Shown in pieces: positions 45,773 through 55,521 of a stretch of DNA of 64,000 nt. The translations under genes and the position numbers were made by a program. Position 1 is the first letter of the stretch, and each line of letters begins with the position of its first letter. Where the stretch lies: contig NZ_CP014943.1 in NCBI RefSeq assembly GCF_002077175.1, positions 186,001-250,000 on the forward strand. The letters are read 5' to 3'. The notes beneath the pieces are model-generated. The model was not told the DNA's origin. It saw nothing but the letters and a program-made list of their open reading frames with translations, and did not search any database. This stretch comes from Colwellia sp. PAMC 21821 (GTDB taxonomy: Bacteria > Pseudomonadota > Gammaproteobacteria > Enterobacterales > Alteromonadaceae).

Positions 45773-46750
45773 CTATTGGTTGTTCAGTCGATTTAAACGA
45801 GATAGCGCTTGATCGTATTCTGTTTTGAAGCGTTCAACGATAGTAGACACCTTCGTGATCTCCCTAATACTGCCTAACCCTTGACCTGCACCCCAAATAT
45901 CTTTCCAAGCTTTCGTTTTACTACCACCTGATGAGCCAAATTTCATTTTGTTTTTATCGCCCTCTTCCAAGTTATCAGGGTCTAAACCGGCATTAGAGAT
46001 ACTTGGCTTAAGATAATTCCCATGAACACCGGTAAATAGTGAGCTATAAACAATATCTTTCGCGCTATGTTCAACCAACATGTTTTTATATTCTGGTTCC
46101 GCATTAGCTTCTTCAGTGGCAATAAAGCACGTGCCTATATAGGCAAAGTCAGCACCTAAAGCTTGTGCTGATAGTATTGACGCGCCATTAGCAATCGAGC
46201 CAGACAACGCAATAGGCCCATCAAAAAATTGCTTAATTTCACTCACTAAAGCAAAAGGACTCAAGGTCCCAGCATGTCCACCTGCGCCAGCGCACACTAA
46301 AACTAAACCATCTACACCTGCTTCTATGGCTTTTTCGGCGTGACGAACATTGATAATATCGTGAAAAATAATGCCACCATAGGCATGAATACGCTCAACT
46401 AACTTAGGATCTAACGCACGTAAACTGGTGATAATGATCGGCACTTTATATTCAATACAAGTATCTACATCATCCTCTAATCGGTCATTACTCTTGTGAA
46501 CAATTAAATTAACCGCATAGGGCGCAACAATAGCGTTCGGATTAGCTTCCTGATACTGCGCTAATTCAGTTTTAATGGTGGTCAACCATTCAGCAAGTAA
46601 TGACTGTGGACGCGCATTAAGGGCAGGAAAAGAGCCAACAATACCGGCTTTACACTCTGCGATAACTAACTCTGGTCCCGATATGATGAACATGGGGGCA
46701 CTGATGACAGGTAAAGATAATTTATTTTGTAAGGTTTTCGGAATTGACAT
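45773..46750 (-). CDS. Nitronate monooxygenase-like FMN protein
   Basis: FMN-dependent TIM-barrel protein of 325 residues, NMO/2-nitropropane dioxygenase superfamily. Seen blocks are LPVISAPMFIISGPELVIAECKAG (FMN-binding start), GLVLVCAGAGGHAGTLSPFALV with the family His, and IALSGSIANGASILSAQALGADFAYIGT for phosphate binding. Members of this superfamily inside CoA operons can act on enoyl-CoA substrates, as reported for IpdC-type enzymes of steroid degradation, so detoxifying nitronate is not the only option. It starts an operon with enoyl-CoA hydratase and two thioesterases; a terminator separates it from the upstream gene. Confidence 0.85.
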   Translation of the reverse strand: MSIPKTLQNKLSLPVISAPMFIISGPELVIAECKAGIVGSFPALNARPQSLLAEWLTTIKTELAQYQEANPNAIVAPYAVNLIVHKSNDRLEDDVDTCIEYKVPIIITSLRALDPKLVERIHAYGGIIFHDIINVRHAEKAIEAGVDGLVLVCAGAGGHAGTLSPFALVSEIKQFFDGPIALSGSIANGASILSAQALGADFAYIGTCFIATEEANAEPEYKNMLVEHSAKDIVYSSLFTGVHGNYLKPSISNAGLDPDNLEEGDKNKMKFGSSGGSKTKAWKDIWGAGQGLGSIREITKVSTIVERFKTEYDQALSRLNRLNNQ

Positions 46751-46782
46751 TTTTATCCCCTAGAACATATTTGCTGTGATAA

Positions 46783-46818
46783 AAAATTAGCGATACCAAA
46801 AAAGGTATCGCTAATTTT
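46783..46818 (-). terminator. Terminator between the FadJ-like gene and the NMO-like operon
   Basis: A 15-bp perfect stem (46783-46797 with 46804-46818) around six A residues, followed by a T-run on the minus strand. It ends the synthetase-thiolase-FadJ transcript. Confidence 0.88.
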
Positions 46819-46831
46819 GTCACTCTTTTAG

Positions 46832-48931
46832 CTATTGGCTGTTTGCCCATTGAGTTAAGGTCTTACCTTCCGCAACAAGTTGTTTTAATAATGCAGCAGG
46901 TTGCCAAAACTCTTCACCGTAAGTTTCGCCGAATTCACATATAGTTTGATAGATTTTTTCTAAACCTATGCTCTCAGCATAAAACATTGGGCCACCTCGA
47001 TAAGCTGGAAATCCATAACCGAAGGCGTAAACCACATCAATATCACTTGGGCGTTGTGCAATACCTTCTTCAAGTATTTTGAAGCCCTCGTTGATCAAAG
47101 CAAAAGTTAAACGTTGTAAAATAGTTTCATCATCAATTGCTTTACGCACAACCCCTCTTTGCTTGGCTTGTGCTTCAATAACCTCAAGTACTAGCGGGTC
47201 TGACATACGCTGTCTTGTGTCGGGATCATATTGGTAATAGCCTGCACCGGTTTTTTGACCTAAACGGCCCATGTCATATAAAGCATCAGCAATGCAGTAG
47301 GTTCTAACATCCCCCTTTTCTTCATCAGTTAAACCCTCACGCGCTTTATAGCCAATGTCTATCCCAGCTAAATCACCAACAGCGAGCGGTCCCATTGCCA
47401 TACCAAAGTTTTGCATTACGGTGTCTATACCTTGAGGTGTTGAGCCTTCAAGTAAACATAATTGGGCTTCACGCGCATATTGACGCAACATACGGTTACC
47501 AATAAAGCCATAACAAACGCGAGACAGTGCCGGCACTTTTTTAATGGTTTTAGCAATCGCCATCGATGTCGCTAGCACTTGATCAGAGGTTTTTTCACCA
47601 CGTACAATTTCAAGTAATTTCATTACATTAGCAGGACTAAAGAAATGCAGACCAATAACATCTTGTGGACGAGAAGTTGACTCTGCGATTAAATTAACGT
47701 CTTGATAAGAAGTGTTACTGGCTAAAATAGCACCGGGTTTACACACGTTATCAAGCTTAGCGAATACTTGCTTTTTGATGTCTAGGTTTTCAAAAACGGC
47801 TTCAATCACCAAATCCATATCAGCTAAGTCGTTATAATCTGTGGTGCCTGTGATCAGCTCTTGGCGTTGTACGGCGAGCTCAGCAGTCAATTTACCTTTT
47901 TTAACTGTCATCGCGTAATTTTTAGCGATAATATCTTTACCACGCTGCAATGCTACATCGTTAATTTCCAGTAAAGTCACAGGGATACCCGCATTAACAA
48001 AATTCATTGCAATACCTCCTCCCATGGTACCGCCACCAATAATGCCCACGTGTTTAATATCTTTTAGCTGAGTATCTTTTGGTAAATCTTTAATTTTTGA
48101 GGACATTCTTTCGGCAAAAAACATATGACGTAATGCCGCAGACTGCGATGAGTTCATACACTCTATAAATAAACGCCTTTCAACTTTAAGACCTTCATCA
48201 AAAGGTTTATTCATAGCCGCTTCAATACATTCAACAATACGTTGAGGCCCTTCTTGATGCCGATATCGCTGACTTAATTTCGCTCTACAATCAGCAAAAA
48301 AATTATCTAATACACTTTCCTTATCAACCTCTATATCTCTTACTCTTCTAACTACAGCCCCTTGTTCAACAACTTCTTGGGCAAACTTAATCGCTGAAGT
48401 CAGTAAATCGCCTTCAACTACTTTATCAATTAAGCCGATACTCAGGGCTTTATCTGCCGAAATTGGTACACCGGTAGTAATTAAGTCCATTGCGGCTTTA
48501 ACACCGACCAACCTAGGTGCTCTTTGTGTTCCACCAGCGCCAGGCAACAAACCTAATTTAACTTCAGGTAAACCAACATTCGCCGTGGCCAATGCACAAC
48601 GATAGTGACAAGCCATGGCTGTTTCTAAACCACCACCAAGTGCTGTGCCATGAATGGCAGCAATAATAGGCTTAGTAAATGCTTCTACAACATTAAGCAG
48701 CTCAGGTAACGATGGCAACATAGGCGGTTTACCGAACTCTGAAATGTCTGCCCCTGCGATAAAAGTACGCCCTTCACACATCAAAACTAATGCTAATGAT
48801 TCATCATCTTTTGCTTGCGCTAATACCGATTGAATTCCTAACCTTAAGGCATGAGAAAGCGCGTTAACTGGCGGGTTATTTAAACGAATAACACCAATAT
48901 TACCTTCTAATTGATAACTAACAACTGACAT
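46832..48931 (-). CDS. Bifunctional enoyl-CoA hydratase/3-hydroxyacyl-CoA dehydrogenase
   Basis: A FadJ/FadB-like fusion of 699 residues that hydrates an enoyl-CoA and oxidises the 3-hydroxyacyl-CoA. The N-terminal crotonase part has FIAGADISEF, GTALGGGLETAMACHYRCA and LPEVKLGLLPGAGGTQR with both catalytic Glu. The dehydrogenase part begins at about residue 297 with VGIIGGGTMGGGIAMNFVNAG and has the catalytic His in GLHFFSPANVMKLLEIV. It is 26 bp after the thiolase gene and shares its operon. The pairing with a separately named thiolase is as in fadIJ-type sets, but specificity may be for an unusual acid. Confidence 0.92.
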   Translation of the reverse strand: MSVVSYQLEGNIGVIRLNNPPVNALSHALRLGIQSVLAQAKDDESLALVLMCEGRTFIAGADISEFGKPPMLPSLPELLNVVEAFTKPIIAAIHGTALGGGLETAMACHYRCALATANVGLPEVKLGLLPGAGGTQRAPRLVGVKAAMDLITTGVPISADKALSIGLIDKVVEGDLLTSAIKFAQEVVEQGAVVRRVRDIEVDKESVLDNFFADCRAKLSQRYRHQEGPQRIVECIEAAMNKPFDEGLKVERRLFIECMNSSQSAALRHMFFAERMSSKIKDLPKDTQLKDIKHVGIIGGGTMGGGIAMNFVNAGIPVTLLEINDVALQRGKDIIAKNYAMTVKKGKLTAELAVQRQELITGTTDYNDLADMDLVIEAVFENLDIKKQVFAKLDNVCKPGAILASNTSYQDVNLIAESTSRPQDVIGLHFFSPANVMKLLEIVRGEKTSDQVLATSMAIAKTIKKVPALSRVCYGFIGNRMLRQYAREAQLCLLEGSTPQGIDTVMQNFGMAMGPLAVGDLAGIDIGYKAREGLTDEEKGDVRTYCIADALYDMGRLGQKTGAGYYQYDPDTRQRMSDPLVLEVIEAQAKQRGVVRKAIDDETILQRLTFALINEGFKILEEGIAQRPSDIDVVYAFGYGFPAYRGGPMFYAESIGLEKIYQTICEFGETYGEEFWQPAALLKQLVAEGKTLTQWANSQ

Positions 48932-48957
48932 AAACTTAATTCCTTACTTTTAGAAAG

Positions 48958-50157
48958 TTAAACACGCTCAATAACGACAGCGATACCTTGACCAATACCA
49001 ATACACATGGTCGCTAATGCGTATCGACCACCCGTTTTTTCTAATTGGCGTAATGCCGTTAGCATAATTCGCGTACCGCTTGCCCCCAAAGGATGTCCAA
49101 TCGCAATCGCGCCACCATTTTGATTAACACGGGGGTCGTCAAAAGCGATACCTAGTTGTTTCATGCAGCCTAGCGCTTGTACAGCAAACGCTTCATTGAA
49201 TTCTAAAACATCCATATCAGCTAATGTTAAACCGGCTCTTGCTAAGGCTTTTTGTGAAGCAGGAACTGGCCCTAAGCCCATAACACGTGGAGGTACGCCG
49301 GCGATCGCGCCCGCTATAATTCTACCCCGAGGTTTTATACCTGCTTTTTCACCCACTTCTTTACTACCAATAATCATGGCAGAAGCCCCGTCGTTAATGC
49401 CTGATGCATTGCCGGCGGTTACTACGCCATCAAATAATGGCCTTAATTTACCAAGCGCTTCTACCGTTGAAGCTGGGCGTGGATGCTCATCAGTTACAAC
49501 AGAAATTTTCGGCAACTTACGGCCTTGTGACACTTCGACAGGAATAATTTCACCAACAAAGTACCCTGCTACTTTTGCTGCTTCATACTTAGCTTGTGAG
49601 CTGGCAGCAAATACATCGCAGTCTTCTCTACTAATATTTAAATCACTAGCAATGTTGTCAGCGGTTTCAGGCATCGAGTGACCGCCATAGGCATTAATAA
49701 TTTCGGGGTTAGTAAAACGAGCCCCCATGGTGGTATCAAAAATTTCTTGCTGGCGAGCAAAGGCTGAAGTGGCTTTAGCTAAAACAAATGGCGCGCGGCT
49801 CATCGACTCAACACCACAAGCGATAAATAGCTCACCTTCATTGGCTTTTACACATCGAGCAGCATCTAACGCCGCCGACAAGCTTGAACCACATAAACGG
49901 TTAACAGTTAAACCACCGGTTTCAATCGGTAAACCAGCTAATAGCCCCGCAAAACGAGCCACATTGCGGCTGTCTTCGCCAGCTTGATTGGTACTGCCAG
50001 CAATAACATCTTCATAAAGGCTCAAATCAAACTCGCTGCGTTGCACTAAAGTTTTTATAAGGTGTGCGAGCATATCATCTGGTCGAACAGAGGATAAAAT
50101 TCCGCCATGACGTCCAAAGGCAGTTCTTGCGGCATCGTATATATATGCATCTTTCAT
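48958..50157 (-). CDS. Acetyl-CoA acyltransferase (thiolase)
   Basis: Biosynthetic/degradative thiolase fold of 399 residues. The nucleophile is Cys89 in NRLCGSSLSA; His355 is in NGGAIAIGHPLGASG and Cys385 in MCIGIGQG, so the catalytic set is complete. The start KDAYIYDAARTAFGRHGGILSSVRPDD resembles 3-oxoadipyl-CoA/3-ketoacyl-CoA thiolases of the PcaF/PaaJ type. It lies between the acyl-CoA synthetase (60 bp) and the FadJ-like gene (26 bp) and would perform the last, cleaving step of the ring- or chain-shortening cycle. No frame problems are seen. Confidence 0.93.
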   Translation of the reverse strand: MKDAYIYDAARTAFGRHGGILSSVRPDDMLAHLIKTLVQRSEFDLSLYEDVIAGSTNQAGEDSRNVARFAGLLAGLPIETGGLTVNRLCGSSLSAALDAARCVKANEGELFIACGVESMSRAPFVLAKATSAFARQQEIFDTTMGARFTNPEIINAYGGHSMPETADNIASDLNISREDCDVFAASSQAKYEAAKVAGYFVGEIIPVEVSQGRKLPKISVVTDEHPRPASTVEALGKLRPLFDGVVTAGNASGINDGASAMIIGSKEVGEKAGIKPRGRIIAGAIAGVPPRVMGLGPVPASQKALARAGLTLADMDVLEFNEAFAVQALGCMKQLGIAFDDPRVNQNGGAIAIGHPLGASGTRIMLTALRQLEKTGGRYALATMCIGIGQGIAVVIERV

Positions 50158-50217
50158 AATTTTTCCTTATAACTTTGTATTAAACTTTATGGTGTACTAA
50201 CGGTTAAAATAGCTCAC

Positions 50218-52071
50218 CTAATTAATGAAACGGGTGTAATTAACTAAGACAGGAAAGGCAATTAGTAATTTAGCGACTTTTTGTTTGTCTTGTAGGTTTG
50301 ATAACTTAATATGAACAATCTGACCTTTTTCCGGATCAAATTCTGATGTGATTTGCGCGGTAATGTCATTTTTTTTCAACAAAGCATTAACGCTATATTC
50401 AGTGGCTTTGTTACGTAATATCGGTTTAAAAACTTTACCAACAGCCGTTAATGGAAAACCATCAAGTATTTCGACTCGCTTAGGAATTGCCGCTCTTTCG
50501 CTAATGTGTGCTTGGCAATGTAGTAATAATTCAGCTTCAGTCGTTTGTTGCTTATCTTTTAACACCACATAGGCAACAGGTATTTCACCTGAATGAGCAT
50601 CAGGCTGTCCAATAGCTACTGACTGAATGACATTAGCATGGGCTAACAATGCATCTTCAATAATTTGTGGATCAATGTTATGACCACCACGAATAATTAA
50701 ATCTTTTGCTCGACCCGTGAGCTGAATATGCCCTAATGCATTGATCACACCTAAATCACCGGTATTAAACCAATCACCTTCTACCCAGGCGCCATCATTA
50801 TCATTTTCGTCTAAATAGCCTTGAAAAACATTAGGTCCTTTCACCAAAATAATGCCAGGTTCGTTAGATGCGCATGTGCGGCTAATTTTATTATCAATTA
50901 ATTCAGCAGCAATCACCCGGCTATAAGGTATAGCATTTCCGACAGCAACTCCTGCAACATCGTAGCCAGGGAGAACCCTAGCAACTACACAAGAAGACTC
51001 TGTCATACCGTAGCCATTAGTCACATTACAATTAAATCGTTGTTGAAAAGATAATTTTAGTTCAAGCGGTAAAGGTGCTGAACCGCAAGCCGCATGTTCA
51101 AAGCATTTTAAGTCGATGTTTTCATCAGGTTGCTGTAACAAAACAGAAATAATTGTCGGTACGGTAGGAAACCAACATACTTGATATTTATTAACAAAAT
51201 ACCACCAGTTTTTCACTGTATTAGGATTTCTAAAACCTTCAGGGGTCATAATAACAACGGTGCGGCCCACAAAGAACATCGCTAAACTTGCGGCAATAAC
51301 ACCAAAGACATGAAATAATGGTAATGCATTTAAAACCGCAGATTTACCATGATAAGCATTAAATCCTGCATAAACTTGCACAACAAAACTGATATTATCA
51401 TGAGATAGTTTTGCTATTTTAGGACGGCCAGTTGTACCACCAGTATGAAAATACATCGCAATATCATCACCTTTGGGCCGTAGACTTTGCGCCAGTTTCT
51501 CACTCGATTGAGTAGATATTCCTTGATTAAAATCAGTGACGGTTAAATTTTTATTACTGATTTCACCATGGTTATTGTCGAGTACTATAATATGTTCAAG
51601 TGTAGGTACGCGTGCAATAATTTCATGCACTTTATTTCCTAATTCCGTTCCTTCATCAAGTGAAACAGTAACTAATACCTTAGTTTTTACCTCATTTAGT
51701 ATTTCTATTATGTGATCAACTTGCAGCAGATAGTTAATCGGATTGGCAATTCCAACCGCTTGTGCAGCCCACATACTAAGATGAGTTTCAGTCAAATTGG
51801 GCAGCAAAATAGAGACAACATCAGTTCGACCAACGCCAAAATTTTTATATAGATTTGCTGTTTGATTAAGTTTATTGGTTAAAGTGGCAAACGTTATTTG
51901 TTTCGCGACTTCATCTCGGTCCGCAGTAATATGTTCAGCTATTGCGATATCAGCCGGATATTCATCTGCAGCATGGCAAAAAACATCATAAGTTGTTTTA
52001 CAATGATATCGGTCTTGGTAACTTATTTTTTCTAAATCAGCAAGTAACTCTAATTCTGTTGGTTTGGACAT
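50218..52071 (-). CDS. AMP-binding acyl-CoA synthetase
   Basis: ANL-family ligase of 617 residues that activates a carboxylic acid with ATP and CoA. The phosphate loop is YFHTGGTTGRPKIAKLSH (the usual SGTTG-x-PKG is altered), followed by NGYGMTESS, WFNTGDLG, LIIRGGHNIDP and a final VGKVFKPILR with the catalytic Lys. A C-terminal extension of about 70 residues follows this lysine and is longer than usual. It is the first gene of its operon; an IclR-like site lies 76 bases upstream of its start. It is the probable entry enzyme of the pathway; the acid is not identifiable. Confidence 0.9.
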   Translation of the reverse strand: MSKPTELELLADLEKISYQDRYHCKTTYDVFCHAADEYPADIAIAEHITADRDEVAKQITFATLTNKLNQTANLYKNFGVGRTDVVSILLPNLTETHLSMWAAQAVGIANPINYLLQVDHIIEILNEVKTKVLVTVSLDEGTELGNKVHEIIARVPTLEHIIVLDNNHGEISNKNLTVTDFNQGISTQSSEKLAQSLRPKGDDIAMYFHTGGTTGRPKIAKLSHDNISFVVQVYAGFNAYHGKSAVLNALPLFHVFGVIAASLAMFFVGRTVVIMTPEGFRNPNTVKNWWYFVNKYQVCWFPTVPTIISVLLQQPDENIDLKCFEHAACGSAPLPLELKLSFQQRFNCNVTNGYGMTESSCVVARVLPGYDVAGVAVGNAIPYSRVIAAELIDNKISRTCASNEPGIILVKGPNVFQGYLDENDNDGAWVEGDWFNTGDLGVINALGHIQLTGRAKDLIIRGGHNIDPQIIEDALLAHANVIQSVAIGQPDAHSGEIPVAYVVLKDKQQTTEAELLLHCQAHISERAAIPKRVEILDGFPLTAVGKVFKPILRNKATEYSVNALLKKNDITAQITSEFDPEKGQIVHIKLSNLQDKQKVAKLLIAFPVLVNYTRFIN

Positions 52072-52146
52072 TAAGTGCTCACTCTAATACAATTTTATTT
52101 TTTTATTCTTACTACAAGACTAATGACGCAGTAAAACAGCTTACGC

Positions 52147-52163
52147 ATTCTGCAATGCGGAAC
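52147..52163. promoter_or_regulatory. IclR-type site 2, upstream of the acyl-CoA synthetase operon
   Basis: ATTCT-GCAATGC-GGAAC fits the RTTCY-N7-GRWAY dyad. It is 76 bases upstream of the synthetase start on the minus strand. Confidence 0.6.
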
Positions 52164-52322
52164 TAGATTTTGCAAGTGTTTTTAAAAAGCTATTCTATGT
52201 ACTTTATAAAGTCATTAAACAATAACAGTTCAGTTTGAAAAATAAATAGCCGATAAACGCGAGAAACTTGATTGAATACATCCAATTGATAAAAATTAAA
52301 AACAGCTACATTGCAAAATTAA

Positions 52323-52339
52323 ATTCCGCAAAGCGGTAC
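52323..52339. promoter_or_regulatory. IclR-type site 3, upstream of the 455-residue transporter
   Basis: ATTCC-GCAAAGC-GGTAC fits the same dyad. It lies in the 546-bp divergent region between the synthetase (minus) and the transporter (plus), closer to the transporter side than site 2. The rest of this region shows no gene except the possible short N-terminal frame discussed with the transporter. Confidence 0.6.
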
Positions 52340-52617
52340 TTGATGGTATTATTAAGCACCTGAAGCCAGTAAGTTTGATGCTGCATTTAGTAAACCATGG
52401 ATGAATAAAATTAAATTTCTCCTTCAGCCCCAGCGTTACTTAAACAAAAACTCTCATCAAAGGGATAAAATGGCAAAGTCTAAAAACGAATGCTTTGTCA
52501 TACTATTTTTAACATCAATCATTCATGTAAAAGAAAAATACTGATGAACAACACTAGTGACATTAAGCACAATAACAACATAAATCCCCCGCTTTTTGGC
52601 TGTCGCCTTTATGCCTA

Positions 52618-53985
52618 GTGATTATTTTTTTAGCGACCTTGATAACAGAATGGACTGGCTACCAGCCAACAGCACTTTTGGCTGTATTTGTGCTGATAAT
52701 ATTTATTATTGTTGAGTGGAAATCTCTAGACTTATCAACAAAAATAATCGCATTGGTTGCTATTGGCTTAACAATTTCATTGTTATTATTGTCTCAAATA
52801 TCATTACACCAGTTGGGCATGTTAAGTCGCAGTGTCGTTTTTTTTGCATTCTTTTTAATTGCCCTTGGCCTATTAAAAGAAGCTGCCTTAAGTTCAAATT
52901 CAGTTAACCTCACCGGTCATGTGCTTTTACAGCAACACCCCGTCAGACGTTATGCTCTGCTTAGCTTTGCCAGCCATATTTTGGGCATATTAATGAGTAT
53001 TGGTGCCATTAATTTATTAGGCACGATGATCCAGCGAAGTTTACTTGAAAATAAAGAGACCGTTGACACACGAATCAGCAGTGCAAGGCAGCGGCGTATG
53101 ATGTTGGCAGTATTGCGAGGGTTTTGTAGCATACCTTTGTGGGCACCTACCTCTATCACCATTACGCTTTTAGTAACTACCATTCCTAATTTACAATGGA
53201 TAGATATTATTCCCTATGGCTTATACCTCACCCTAGCGTTACTTTTATTTGGTATTTGGCTCGACCATGTTCAGGCGCCCAAACATCTTAGACATCTTGT
53301 ACCAACAATTTCCAACAATTTATCCGACTTGAAAGTGAGTTACCCCATTATTATTGTTGTCTTCACCTTAGCAACAATATCTGGGCTACTCATACTCTCC
53401 ACACCATTACGCCCAATTTCTGCCGTGTTAGTCAGTGCGCCGATTGTCAGCATTGCTTGGATATTTGCTCAGTATCGTCGTTCGTATAATAAATTAAGCG
53501 CCGTGCGATTAACCATAAAGCGATTTAGAACCGACATATTTTTTAGATTACCGTTACAACGCTCAGAAATCGTCTTCTTTGCAGGATCGGTTCTTATTGG
53601 ACGTTTGTTATTAGCGGTGTTTGATCTTGACTGGTTTGCACAGCAATTAGCCGATTTGAATATCTCAGCTGCGCTGATATTAATTGCGGCTTCATGGCTA
53701 ATTTATTTAGCAGCACTGTTATTTGTCAGTCCGATGATTTCGGTCACTTTGATGGCAGGCGCCTTGTCTCAATTACCCAGTGTCGAACATATGCCTGTTA
53801 CCATAGCGCTAGTAATGATGATGACTTGGGCTGTAGTAGCGGGCAGTTCTCCGTCTACTACCTCTGTTCGTATTAGCGCTAGAATAACTGAAATTTCTCC
53901 CTTTGAAATGGGGGTAAAGTGGAATGGTTTATATAGCATAATAGTGCTATTGGCATTGGATGTTTTTCTTATGCTATTGGTGTAA
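52618..53985 (+). CDS. Polytopic membrane protein, probable ion/organic-acid transporter
   Basis: A 455-residue very hydrophobic protein with about 11 membrane segments and a C-terminal VVAGSSPSTTSVRISARI block. The pattern resembles permeases of the ion-transporter superfamily (ArsB/NhaD/SLC13 or DctM-like folds), but I do not recognise a specific family. The GTG start has no ribosome site. In another frame an ATG at 52542 starts a 24-codon hydrophilic run (ending LFGCRLYA) that stops right at this GTG, so the real N-terminus may have been lost through a frameshift. The IclR-like site upstream ties it to the catabolic genes. Confidence 0.65.
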   Translation: MIIFLATLITEWTGYQPTALLAVFVLIIFIIVEWKSLDLSTKIIALVAIGLTISLLLLSQISLHQLGMLSRSVVFFAFFLIALGLLKEAALSSNSVNLTGHVLLQQHPVRRYALLSFASHILGILMSIGAINLLGTMIQRSLLENKETVDTRISSARQRRMMLAVLRGFCSIPLWAPTSITITLLVTTIPNLQWIDIIPYGLYLTLALLLFGIWLDHVQAPKHLRHLVPTISNNLSDLKVSYPIIIVVFTLATISGLLILSTPLRPISAVLVSAPIVSIAWIFAQYRRSYNKLSAVRLTIKRFRTDIFFRLPLQRSEIVFFAGSVLIGRLLLAVFDLDWFAQQLADLNISAALILIAASWLIYLAALLFVSPMISVTLMAGALSQLPSVEHMPVTIALVMMMTWAVVAGSSPSTTSVRISARITEISPFEMGVKWNGLYSIIVLLALDVFLMLLV

Positions 53986-54334
53986 TTAGCAAAGCGGTTA
54001 AAGCCATTTGCTAACAGTTTACAGCGAAGTTTATAATGATAATTAAACATTCTTAATTCATCATAACTATCAGAAATTAAATATATTAAACACCCGTTAA
54101 TCTAAAAAATGACCGAGATGGAAAATGACCTAGGTGCCAATGACTTATGTGAGAAGTGACTGAGGGAAATATGCAATAATTTTACGTATGCAAGGAAAGC
54201 GCAGTCAACTCGGTCTCTATCAGTAATCTATTCAATAGCTATTGTTGTTTTTGTTGATAACATTATGATCTTAGCATTAAATTTTTTCGTATTTTTAACT
54301 AACATGTAACATCTAATAATACTAAGGAACACCA
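53986..54334. other. Intergenic region before the catalase-like gene
   Basis: About 350 AT-rich bases with no gene and no strong hairpin found. It contains the presumed promoter of the catalase-like gene; no copy of the IclR-type dyad was seen here. Confidence 0.4.
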
Positions 54335-55330
54335 ATGAAACATAACCTCATCACCACAAGTATCAGTGCTTTTTTTATAATCGCAAGTGCTGCTGCCACT
54401 TCAAATGCAGTAGCAAGTGAAAAAGAAATTCAAGCAAATGATTTAGTTGAAATGTTCGAAAAGCTCGGTGGTAAGCATCCAGGCTATAGAAAGGCACATG
54501 CCAGGGGTTTGTGTGCATCAGGCACTTTTGTGCCAGCGCCTAATAAGCACTTCACAGGTTCAGCCCTGCTATCGAACGGTGAACTGCCAGTATCTATGCG
54601 ATTTTCTGTCGGTGGCGCTAACCCAAATAGTGATGAAAAAGCCCCCGGCACTCGTGGTATGGGCATGCAAATTAAGTTACCTAATGGCACTTTTCATACT
54701 TTTACAGGCAACAACTTCCCTGTGTTTGCTGGCAAAAGCCCAGAAGTCTTCTATGGTTTTTTGTCTACGCTACTGCCTGACGAAAATGGTAAAGCTGATC
54801 CAGCAAAAACAATGGCATTTATTGAGAATAATCCAAGCGTTCAAGCTAACGTAATGTGGAATAAAACGGCTAAAACACCAGCCTCATTTGCCAACACTGA
54901 GTTTTTTGGCCTACACACATTTTACTTTGAACAACCGGATGGCCAGAAAACTAAATTTCGCTGGAATATTGAGCCAAGTTTAGGCGTGAATACACTGGAG
55001 AAAGCAGAGGTTGCTAATATGCCAACTGAGTTTTTAGCAGATACTTTTGCCCAACAACTTAAAGATAACAAGGTTCGTTTTACCATTATGGCAAGTTTAG
55101 GTGAAGCAATAGATAGTGATATTGACCCGTCACAACAATGGCCGAATGAACGCCCTAAAGTAGCGCTTGGCACAGTCACTGTTAACATGAGTGGCGGTGA
55201 TGCATGTAAAAACACTAACTTTGATCCTAATATAATGTCAGCAGGCTTTACGCCAAGCGAAGATCCAGTATTAAGAATGCGCTCACCCGCTTATGCTATT
55301 TCTTTTGGCAAAAGATTAAGTAATCAATAA
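54335..55330 (+). CDS. Periplasmic catalase-family peroxidase (SrpA-like)
   Basis: Haem peroxidase of 331 residues, shorter than true catalases. Residues 1-28 are a signal peptide ending near NAVAS. The distal His is His55 in YRKAHARGLCASGTF, MRFSVGGANPNSDEKAPGTRGMGMQIKLP is the catalase core, and Tyr320 in MRSPAYAISFGKR is the expected proximal haem ligand. It probably removes peroxide or oxidises organic compounds in the periplasm. It stands alone between the transporter and flavin-reductase genes; AAGGA precedes the ATG. Confidence 0.9.
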   Translation: MKHNLITTSISAFFIIASAAATSNAVASEKEIQANDLVEMFEKLGGKHPGYRKAHARGLCASGTFVPAPNKHFTGSALLSNGELPVSMRFSVGGANPNSDEKAPGTRGMGMQIKLPNGTFHTFTGNNFPVFAGKSPEVFYGFLSTLLPDENGKADPAKTMAFIENNPSVQANVMWNKTAKTPASFANTEFFGLHTFYFEQPDGQKTKFRWNIEPSLGVNTLEKAEVANMPTEFLADTFAQQLKDNKVRFTIMASLGEAIDSDIDPSQQWPNERPKVALGTVTVNMSGGDACKNTNFDPNIMSAGFTPSEDPVLRMRSPAYAISFGKRLSNQ

Positions 55331-55371
55331 ATAACAACAAAAAGAACAATTGTTCGATGCACTATATAATA

Positions 55372-55405
55372 GCGATATGTTTTCATTTTTTGTAAAGCAT
55401 ATCGC
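55372..55405 (+). terminator. Possible terminator after the catalase-like gene
   Basis: Perfect 8-bp arms GCGATATG (55372-55379) and CATATCGC (55398-55405) with an 18-base T-rich loop, followed by CATTTTAAG. A weaker ATTACA/TGTAAT dyad follows near 55450. Confidence 0.45.
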
Positions 55406-55521
55406 CATTTTAAGTATCTAAAAACAGCGAAGTAAAGCTCAAATTATGCATTACACTTTTCACTGTAATGAATTACCTTTGATGCTTTATTAGTTTTAAG
55501 ACAAAAGAAAAACTAACAATA

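Noticed and set aside
49163..49681. A 172-codon frame opposite the thiolase gene
   Set aside because: It is the mirror of a well conserved thiolase reading frame, with Ala/Pro/Ser-rich low-information sequence.
54447..54854. A 135-codon frame inside the catalase-like gene
   Set aside because: The other frame has a full catalase family match with signal peptide, so this one is an overlap by chance.
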